Origin: Pasteurella dagmatis
GTDB lineage: Bacteria > Pseudomonadota > Gammaproteobacteria > Enterobacterales > Pasteurellaceae
Assembly: GCF_900186835.1 (NCBI RefSeq)
Contig: NZ_LT906448.1
Coordinates: forward strand, 1,781,501 to 1,845,500
Reading direction: 5' to 3'
DNA: 64,000 nucleotides
This document shows, piece after piece, positions 58,057-64,000 of the stretch; position 1 is the stretch's first letter; each line of letters starts with the position of its first letter. The notes under the pieces are model-generated. The model did no database searches and was not told the DNA's origin. It worked only from the letters and a program-made list of their open reading frames with translations. A program made the position numbers and the translations under genes.

Positions 58057-59997
58057 TTATCCCTCTTGAGAAATAGTTTGAGTGACCTTCTCTAATTCTT
58101 CTTGTAAGTTTAACCACGCCATTTCAACCTCTTCAAGCTGTCTCTTTACACTTACTTGCTCACTTAAAAGTGCGGTCATTTTGTCTTTATTTTCAGAAAG
58201 ATATAGATCACTGTCACCTAGCTGAACTTCAATATCAGCCAGTTTACTGGACAGCTTATCTATTTGCGTTTCAAATTGTTGCAATTTTTTACGTAGTGGT
58301 GCAGTTTGTTGGCGTAACTCTGCTTCACGACGCTTTTGCTCTTTGCGGATTGCACTGCTGTTGCTATTTTCTTGTATTGTTTGCGTTTCAACTTTTGCCT
58401 CTGGCGTACGATTTAAGTCGTTCAGCCATCTTTGATAGTCTTCTAAATCACCCGAAAATTGCTCCACTTTTTTATCGTGTACTAAATAAAATTCTTCCAC
58501 TGTATTACGCAATAAATGACGGTCGTGCGAGACCACTACCAACGAGCCTTGATAATCCACCAGCGCCTCAGTTAAGGCTTGGCGCATATCTAAATCCAAA
58601 TGGTTAGTTGGCTCATCAAGTAATAATAAATTCGGACGTTGCCACACAATTAACGCCAAAACCAAACGAGCTTTTTCGCCACCCGAAAAAGATTTCACTG
58701 AATCATTAACTTTTTCGCCTTTGAATGCAAATCCACCGAGGTAATCGCGCAGTTGTTGCTCAGTATGTTGTGGGGCTAATTTTTGCAAATGCCACAGAGG
58801 GCTTTCATCCGCGCGCAATGTATCTAATTGGTGCTGAGCAAAATAACCGAGCTGTACGCCTTTAGCTAACTGCACTGTACCTGATAATGCAGGCAATTCT
58901 CCAGCTAATAATTTAATCAAGGTAGATTTACCTGCACCATTTTTACCCAGCAAACCAATGCGTGAGCCGGGTACTAAATTCAATTTAATTTTTTCTAGAA
59001 TTTCGACCGCACTTTGTCCATCTGCGCTTAGATAACCCGCACTGACATGCTCCATAGAAAGCAATGGATTGGGCAAGGCAAGCGGTTCACGAAACTCAAA
59101 ATGGAACGGATTATCCACATAAGCAGGTGCAATTAGCTCCATACGTTCAAGTGCTTTCACACGGCTTTGTGCTTGTTTCGCTTTACTTGCTTTTGCTTTA
59201 AAACGATCGATATATTTTTGTAAATGTACCACTTTTTGTTGCTGTTGGCGATAAAGTGCGCTTTGTTGCGCTAATTTTGTCGCACGTTGCACCTCAAACG
59301 AAGAATAACTGCCCGTATACTCATTCAATTTTTGATTTTCGATATGCAAAATTTTATTCACAATTGGATCAAGAAAGTCTCTGTCGTGAGAAATGAGCAC
59401 CAATGTCCCTTTATATTGTACTAACCAACGCTCAAGCCACATTACGGTATCTAAATCCAAGTGGTTTGTCGGTTCGTCCAATAACAATAAATCAGACGGA
59501 CAAAGTAAAGCTTGCGCTAAGTTCAAACGCATACGCCAACCACCCGAGAAGGATTTCACTGACTGTTGTAATTCTGTTTGGCTAAACCCTAAACCGTGCA
59601 ACAATGCAGATGCTCGTGCTTGAATCGTCCACGCATCGATCGCATCTAACTGAGCGTGAATATGGGCAATTTTATGCCCATCCTCTTGCTCATTAGCAGC
59701 AGCTAATGCTTGTTGGAGGCGACAATATTCACGATCACCTTCAATCACATAGTCTAAAGCTGGAATATCCAATGCTGGCGTTTCTTGATTCACCCAAGAA
59801 ATCGCCCAGTTCGACGGAAACGTTGTCTCGCCAGCCTCAGCGGAAACTTCTTTTTTGAGTAGTGCAAGTAAGGACGATTTTCCGCAACCATTCTTGCCCA
59901 CCAAGCCCACTTTTTGACCTGGATTGATACTCGCATTCGCATTTTCGAGCAATACAGATTGCCCACGTTTTAAAGTTAAATTTGTGAAAAAAAGCAT
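58057..59997 (-). CDS. yheS: ABC-F family ATPase YheS
   Basis: 646-residue soluble ABC-F protein with two ATP-binding cassettes and no membrane domain. Walker A motifs are GKNGCGKSSLL (about residue 34) and GKNGAGKSTLI (about 355); signature motifs are SFSGGWRMRL and SFSGGEKARL; Walker B are LLLLDEPTNHLD, twice. The linker between the cassettes and a C-terminal coiled coil (about 560-640) match the YheS branch. Its close relatives act on the ribosome. Two uptake signals lie inside (58168, 59006). Confidence 0.93.
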   Translation of the reverse strand: MLFFTNLTLKRGQSVLLENANASINPGQKVGLVGKNGCGKSSLLALLKKEVSAEAGETTFPSNWAISWVNQETPALDIPALDYVIEGDREYCRLQQALAAANEQEDGHKIAHIHAQLDAIDAWTIQARASALLHGLGFSQTELQQSVKSFSGGWRMRLNLAQALLCPSDLLLLDEPTNHLDLDTVMWLERWLVQYKGTLVLISHDRDFLDPIVNKILHIENQKLNEYTGSYSSFEVQRATKLAQQSALYRQQQQKVVHLQKYIDRFKAKASKAKQAQSRVKALERMELIAPAYVDNPFHFEFREPLALPNPLLSMEHVSAGYLSADGQSAVEILEKIKLNLVPGSRIGLLGKNGAGKSTLIKLLAGELPALSGTVQLAKGVQLGYFAQHQLDTLRADESPLWHLQKLAPQHTEQQLRDYLGGFAFKGEKVNDSVKSFSGGEKARLVLALIVWQRPNLLLLDEPTNHLDLDMRQALTEALVDYQGSLVVVSHDRHLLRNTVEEFYLVHDKKVEQFSGDLEDYQRWLNDLNRTPEAKVETQTIQENSNSSAIRKEQKRREAELRQQTAPLRKKLQQFETQIDKLSSKLADIEVQLGDSDLYLSENKDKMTALLSEQVSVKRQLEEVEMAWLNLQEELEKVTQTISQEG

Positions 59998-60069
59998 TGT
60001 TTATCAGTATTTCTCTTGTTGTTTTTATTATAGAATGAGCTATTCTCTACTTTTTTATCGGAGTTGCCA

Positions 60070-60687
60070 ATGTTTGATTCACTCATCGTGCAGTTTGTAG
60101 TGTTATGGGCTGTCATCGATCCGATTGGTTCGGTCCCTGTGTACCTGACTAAAACCGTAGGTCTGTCTGTTGAGGACAGACGTAAAATCGCCTTAAAAGC
60201 AGTAATTATTGCGACAGGGATTTTAATGTTCTTCCTTATCTTAGGTCAGGGTCTGTTGGAAGCGATGCAGATTCCGTTAACCGCATTCCAAATTGCGGGA
60301 GGCTTAGTGTTGTTATTATTCGCATTGACAATGATTTTTGGTGAAGGGAAACCTGAAAATGAAATGAGGATGTCTTCAAGTTTAAGTGAACTTGCGGTTT
60401 ATCCTCTCGCGGTTCCTTCAATTGCTTCACCTGGTGCAATGATGGCAATTGTGCTATTAACAGATAACCACCGTTTTAGCTTTTTTGATCAAGTAATCAC
60501 AACGGTGATTATGCTTTCAATTCTTTTTATTACTTATTTATTATTTTTAATGGCAAACCGTATCCAACGCTTAATTGGTAATACGGGGGCTGCAGTGATT
60601 AGCCGTGTGATGGGTCTAATTCTTGCCGCAGTGGCAATTAACAATATGCTTGTTGGGATTCGTGATTTCTTCACACAAGTTACATAA
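60070..60687 (+). CDS. yhgN: MarC-family membrane protein YhgN
   Basis: 205-residue inner-membrane protein of the MarC/UPF0056 family with six TM segments. WAVIDPIGSVPVYLTKT near the N terminus and VPSIASPGAMMAIVLL are family marks; no function is known. The ATG at 60070 has CGGAG upstream; the TTG at 60064 was passed over. Confidence 0.88.
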   Translation: MFDSLIVQFVVLWAVIDPIGSVPVYLTKTVGLSVEDRRKIALKAVIIATGILMFFLILGQGLLEAMQIPLTAFQIAGGLVLLLFALTMIFGEGKPENEMRMSSSLSELAVYPLAVPSIASPGAMMAIVLLTDNHRFSFFDQVITTVIMLSILFITYLLFLMANRIQRLIGNTGAAVISRVMGLILAAVAINNMLVGIRDFFTQVT

Positions 60688-60717
60688 AAATATACTGGAT
60701 ATCTTTAGTAATTTCCC

Positions 60718-60750
60718 AAAAAATAGGATGCAATATGCATCCTATTTTTT
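60718..60750. terminator. Bidirectional yhgN/asnA terminator
   Basis: AAAAAATAGGATGCA pairs with TGCATCCTATTTTTT around a three-base loop, a perfect 15-bp stem between the convergent genes. Confidence 0.9.
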
Positions 60751-60767
60751 CATCTATTAATCAGTAA

Positions 60768-61760
60768 TTAAAGAATGTTATCAAACTCTTCCATTACCCA
60801 TTTTGGCCATACGCTTGATTGCACTTCACCAATATGTTTTTTCTGTAATAGCAACATAACTAAACGTGATTGACCAATACCACCACCAATTGAAAGAGGT
60901 AAACGACCATTGATTAAATCTTGGTGCCAGTCAAATTTCAAACGTTCTTCATCATCAGTTAATGCTAGTTGCGTGCGTAATGCTGTTTCATCAACACGGA
61001 TACCCATAGAAGATAATTCGAATGCACGTTCTAAAATTGGGTTCCAAACTAAAATATCACCATTTAAACCTTTGTATTCACCTTCTGATGGGGTTGTCCA
61101 ATCATCATAGTCTGGTGCACGCATATCATGTGGTTTACCGTCAGATAATTCACCACCGATACCAATGAGGAATACTGCACCATATTCTTTACAAATTGCA
61201 TTTTCACGCTCTTTATCATTCATTCCAGGGTAACGTTGCACTAATTCTTCACTATGTAAGAATGTAATTTGTGAAGGTAGAAAACGCTCTAAACCAAACT
61301 TTTTACTTACTGCCTCCTCAGTCTCAAGAATTGCTTGATAAATTGAGTTTACGGTTTCTTTCAAATAAGCAAGATTACGGCGACCTTTTGGGATCACTTT
61401 TTCCCAGTCCCATTGATCCACATAAACTGAATGCGTTTGATCAAGTGAATCTTCATCTGGACGTAAAGCTTTCATATGTACAAATAAACCTTCATTTTCT
61501 GCAAAACCAAAGCGTGCAAGAGTGTGGCGTTTCCATTTGGCTAAAGAGTGTACGACCTCAAATGTTGCATCTGTGATCTGCTTCACATTTACTTGAACTG
61601 CTTTTTCTGCACCTGAAAGATTATCTTGAATACCATTGCCCACTTGGCTTAGGATAGGTCCTTGAACCTCAACAATACCCAAATGATCAGCTAACTTATC
61701 AGTGAACGTGTTCTTTGCGAAACTAATTTCTTGTTGTTGTAAAATGAATGATTTTTGCAT
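60768..61760 (-). CDS. asnA: Aspartate-ammonia ligase
   Basis: 330-residue ammonia-dependent asparagine synthetase, related to class II aminoacyl-tRNA synthetases. [24 protein letters not shown] begins it; [14 protein letters not shown] and the late [14 protein letters not shown] (motif 3-like ATP arginine) are family marks. Divergent from its regulator asnC, as in E. coli. Confidence 0.97.
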   Translation of the reverse strand: MQKSFILQQQEISFAKNTFTDKLADHLGIVEVQGPILSQVGNGIQDNLSGAEKAVQVNVKQITDATFEVVHSLAKWKRHTLARFGFAENEGLFVHMKALRPDEDSLDQTHSVYVDQWDWEKVIPKGRRNLAYLKETVNSIYQAILETEEAVSKKFGLERFLPSQITFLHSEELVQRYPGMNDKERENAICKEYGAVFLIGIGGELSDGKPHDMRAPDYDDWTTPSEGEYKGLNGDILVWNPILERAFELSSMGIRVDETALRTQLALTDDEERLKFDWHQDLINGRLPLSIGGGIGQSRLVMLLLQKKHIGEVQSSVWPKWVMEEFDNIL

Positions 61761-61921
61761 TTTTAATACCTTATATAAAACGAATACATCTAAAAAGATT
61801 TTGGATATTATTTAATATAACACCCTATAAATTCAATAGCTTTTTTAAGAAAAAGGATGTAACATAGATTTTATCTAAAAAAACACAACTTATTTTAAAA
61901 AAAATCAAAAAAAGGTCATTT
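61761..61921. promoter_or_regulatory. asnA/asnC divergent control region
   Basis: 161 A/T-rich bases between the two divergent starts, the expected place of the AsnC binding site. I could not pick out a convincing operator by eye. Confidence 0.4.
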
Positions 61922-62374
61922 ATGCACACAATAGACAACTTAGATCAACAAATTTTACGCGTATTAACCAAAGATGCACGAACACCCTATGCTGAAATGG
62001 CAAAATCTTTTGGCGTTAGCCCTGGCACAATTCACGTTCGTGTCGAAAAAATGCGCCAATCTGGTATTATTGAAGGGACAAAAGTCCGTATTAATGAACG
62101 TAAATTAGGCTATGATGTTTGTTGCTTTATTGGCATTATTTTAAAAAGCGCAAAAGATTACGAGAAAGTTATAAAAAAATTAGAGGCTTTTGACGAAGTC
62201 GTTGAAGCCTATTATACAACAGGCAACTACTCTATTTTTATCAAAGTAATGACGCATACTATTGCAGAGCTTCATTCTGTACTGGCAACCAAAATTCAAT
62301 TGATTGATGAAATTCAATCTACTGAAACCTTAATATCAATGCAAAATCCTATCCTGCGCGATATTAAACCTTAA
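61922..62374 (+). CDS. asnC: AsnC transcriptional regulator
   Basis: 150-residue Lrp/AsnC-family regulator that activates asnA when asparagine is low. An N-terminal helix-turn-helix (DARTPYAEMAKSFGVSPGTIHVRVEKM, about residues 18-45) and a C-terminal RAM/ACT-type sensor domain are visible. Divergence from asnA and length match AsnC rather than Lrp. Confidence 0.93.
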   Translation: MHTIDNLDQQILRVLTKDARTPYAEMAKSFGVSPGTIHVRVEKMRQSGIIEGTKVRINERKLGYDVCCFIGIILKSAKDYEKVIKKLEAFDEVVEAYYTTGNYSIFIKVMTHTIAELHSVLATKIQLIDEIQSTETLISMQNPILRDIKP

Positions 62375-62399
62375 GCAATTAAAATAGTGAGGAGAGAAT

Positions 62400-63158
62400 A
62401 TGTCAGAAGTATTCCATCTTGGTTTAACCAAGGCAATGTTAGAAGGCGCAACCTTAGCTATCACTCCGGGTGCACCTGAACGTGTAGAAAGAATTGCAAA
62501 ATTATTAGAACGCCCTAAATTTTTAGCATCAACTCGAGAGTTCACCTCTTGGTTAGGCTATATTAATGATAAAGCAGTGGTTGTCTGCTCAACGGGTATT
62601 GGTGGTCCATCTGTATCTATCGCAGTGGAAGAATTAGCACAATTAGGTGTGCGTACATTCTTGCGTATCGGTACAACTGGTGCAATCCAGCCACATATTA
62701 ATGTAGGTGATATTTTAGTAACAACAGGGGCTGTACGCTTAGACGGTGCAAGTTTACATTTTGCACCGATGGAATACCCTGCGGTAGCAAACTTTGAATG
62801 TACTAACGCACTTTACAAAGCAGCAATTGAAAATGCTAACCAAAAAGTATATGTGGGTATTACTGCAGCATCAGACACATTCTACCCAGGTCAAGAACGC
62901 TATGACACTTATAGTGGCAAAGTTTATCGTCATTTCCAAGGCTCATTAAAACAATGGCAAGACCTCAATGTAATGAACTTTGAAATGGAGTCTGCAACCT
63001 TATTTACAATGTGTTCCGCATTAGGATTACGCGCAGGTATGATTGCAGGTGCTATCGTGAATCGTACGCAACAAGAAATTCCAAACGAAGAATCTGCAAG
63101 AAACATCGAGAAAAATGCAGTAGAAATTGTAGTAAAAGCTGCAGCACTTCTTGTTTAA
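62400..63158 (+). CDS. udp: Uridine phosphorylase
   Basis: 252-residue enzyme that splits uridine with phosphate to uracil and ribose-1-phosphate. The family motif [16 protein letters not shown] is at about residues 63-78, LRIGTTGAI follows, and the late [11 protein letters not shown] binds ribose. GAGGAG precedes the ATG. It starts 25 bases after asnC. Confidence 0.96.
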   Translation: MSEVFHLGLTKAMLEGATLAITPGAPERVERIAKLLERPKFLASTREFTSWLGYINDKAVVVCSTGIGGPSVSIAVEELAQLGVRTFLRIGTTGAIQPHINVGDILVTTGAVRLDGASLHFAPMEYPAVANFECTNALYKAAIENANQKVYVGITAASDTFYPGQERYDTYSGKVYRHFQGSLKQWQDLNVMNFEMESATLFTMCSALGLRAGMIAGAIVNRTQQEIPNEESARNIEKNAVEIVVKAAALLV

Positions 63159-63170
63159 TACTTATCTTTC

Positions 63171-63199
63171 AAACGCTTGGTTTTCGCCAAGCGTTTTTT
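63171..63199 (+). terminator. udp terminator
   Basis: AAACGCTTGG pairs with CCAAGCGTTT with a TTTTCG loop and a T-run after. Confidence 0.88.
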
Positions 63200-63372
63200 C
63201 TATGCAAAAAGTCTGAAAAATTCGACCGCACTTTATTCATTATTTTAAACACACTGCACTAACTTGCGCAAAAATCCCCCTGCTTTTACCCGCCTTTATC
63301 GCATTTTATAGTCAAATTCGGTAGAATAGTTCGTTTTATTGAGTGATTAACTATTTATTTTTGAGATATTGT

Positions 63373-64000
63373 ATGACATCTTCAGCTCCCAATATTGGCT
63401 TCATTAGTTTAGGTTGTCCAAAAAACCTTGTTGATTCTGAACGTATTTTGACCGAATTACGCTCGGATGGTTATAACATTATTCCCAGTTACGAAAATGC
63501 AGATCTTGTGATCGTAAATACCTGCGGTTTCATTGATAGCGCAGTGCAAGAATCTTTAGAAGCCATTGGCGAGGCATTGGAAGAAAATGGCAAAGTGATT
63601 GTAACTGGTTGCTTAGGTGCAAAAGAAGACCGTATTCGTGAAGTGCACCCGAAAGTACTTGAGGTAACAGGTCCACATAGTTACGAAGCGGTAATGACAC
63701 AAGTACATAAATATGTGCCAAAACCAGAATATAATCCTTATACTGCACTTGTACCAAAACAGGGTGTGAAATTAACGCCAAAACATTACGCTTATTTAAA
63801 GATTTCAGAGGGTTGCGATCATCGTTGCACATTCTGTATCATTCCATCAATGCGCGGAGATTTAGATAGCCGTTCAATTACCCAAGTATTAGACGAGGCA
63901 AAACGTCTTGTTGATGCCGGCGTGAAAGAACTGTTGATTGTGTCACAAGACACTTCTGCTTATGCGTTAGACCAAAGCAAAGAAGTACAAAACAAAACTG
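63373..64000 (+). CDS. rimO: Ribosomal protein S12 methylthiotransferase RimO (3' end cut by window)
   Basis: Radical-SAM enzyme that adds a methylthio group to aspartate 88 of ribosomal protein S12. 209 codons are visible. N-terminal UPF0004 domain with cysteines in [20 protein letters not shown] and [10 protein letters not shown], then the radical-SAM motif [14 protein letters not shown] (CxxxCxxC). The ATG at 63373 is preceded by GAGAT; the frame runs off the window end with the SAM domain incomplete. Confidence 0.96.
   Translation, partial: MTSSAPNIGFISLGCPKNLVDSERILTELRSDGYNIIPSYENADLVIVNTCGFIDSAVQESLEAIGEALEENGKVIVTGCLGAKEDRIREVHPKVLEVTGPHSYEAVMTQVHKYVPKPEYNPYTALVPKQGVKLTPKHYAYLKISEGCDHRCTFCIIPSMRGDLDSRSITQVLDEAKRLVDAGVKELLIVSQDTSAYALDQSKEVQNKT

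Larger units (their letters stand above)
1119..63233. repeat. DNA uptake signal sequences (Hin type), 51 found by eye
   Basis: Core AAGTGCGGT on the plus strand starts at 1119, 5418, 8947, 10789, 11631, 14339, 19333, 22695, 24236, 24850, 27467, 27817, 29532, 31012, 33724, 35824, 36089, 40675, 41779, 43301, 48557, 49772, 53842, 54485 and 58168. The reverse core ACCGCACTT starts at 1152, 2072, 5610, 10805, 14321, 16062, 17598, 23548, 23851, 25171, 25828, 28059, 29549, 30907, 32758, 38013, 42393, 45796, 48534, 49578, 50234, 51373, 53937, 56014, 59006 and 63225. They mark this DNA for uptake by kin. A few may have been missed. Confidence 0.93.

Noticed and set aside
1-64000. CRISPR array, tRNA, rRNA, insertion sequence or prophage
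   Set aside because: No regular spaced repeats, cloverleaf, transposase or integrase was seen anywhere in the window; a tRNA scan would be needed to be certain.

Overview
The window is about 64 kb of chromosome from a member of the Pasteurellaceae close to Haemophilus/Aggregatibacter. The best evidence is the DNA uptake signal core AAGTGCGGT, counted by eye 51 times on the two strands (about one per 1.25 kb, the density usually quoted for Haemophilus influenzae). Gene content and order also fit: napFDAGHBC next to narQ, ilvG-ilvM-ilvD-ilvA behind a leader peptide, dprA, asnA/asnC, and an lppB/nlpD gene. It is probably not H. influenzae itself, because it carries icd (isocitrate dehydrogenase) and a malT/malP/malQ maltose system; this is an inference from memory of published gene content.

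Layout. 1-3.4 kb: 3' end of asd, pldB, crcB and a HAD phosphatase. 3.6-10.8 kb: branched-chain amino acid operon ilvL (attenuator)-ilvG-ilvM-two unknown secreted proteins-ilvD-ilvA, with a 325-bp non-coding, repeat-like stretch before ilvA. 10.8-14.2 kb: a DUF3108-like exported protein and a Fur-controlled TonB-dependent receptor. 14.4-16.7 kb: trpS-gph-rpe. 16.8-19.4 kb: argO-like exporter, a YchJ-like protein, yihY, dtd. 19.6-25.8 kb: a minus-strand cluster ftsB-ispD-ispF-truD-Sel1 protein-surE-YqaA/DedA protein-small lipoprotein-nlpD. 25.9-31.2 kb: icd, rluE, nudJ, a PIN-like protein, talB, tag. 31.3-38.9 kb: lptD, malT, tyrP, rpoH. 38.9-45 kb: a broken anion transporter gene, then a minus-strand run narQ-(peptidase remnant)-murB-DUF2322-like gene-tehA. 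45.1-51.3 kb: the periplasmic nitrate reductase operon napFDAGHBC. 51.4-57.2 kb: dprA, malQ and malP. 57.3-64 kb: an unknown membrane protein, yheS, a MarC/YhgN protein, asnA and asnC (divergent), udp, and the 5' part of rimO.

How the genes work together. The ilv genes form the isoleucine/valine pathway under leader-peptide attenuation. narQ senses nitrate/nitrite and the nap operon beside it reduces nitrate in the periplasm. malT, malP and malQ make a maltodextrin pathway, with MalT-box-like hexamers upstream of malP. ispD/ispF make isoprenoid precursors. nlpD and ftsB serve cell division.

Non-routine points: a disrupted SLC13/DASS transporter whose lesion falls on the first SNT sodium motif; an internally deleted peptidase E-like gene between narQ and murB; a 54-residue lipoprotein beside nlpD that shares nlpD's N-terminal motif; a duplicated LysM block in nlpD; a PIN-like protein with a C-terminal part that looks like winged helices; two unknown secreted proteins inside the ilv operon; TyrR boxes over the tyrP promoter; and an uptake-signal hairpin between a Shine-Dalgarno sequence and the napG start. 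No tRNA, rRNA, CRISPR array, insertion sequence or prophage was seen.
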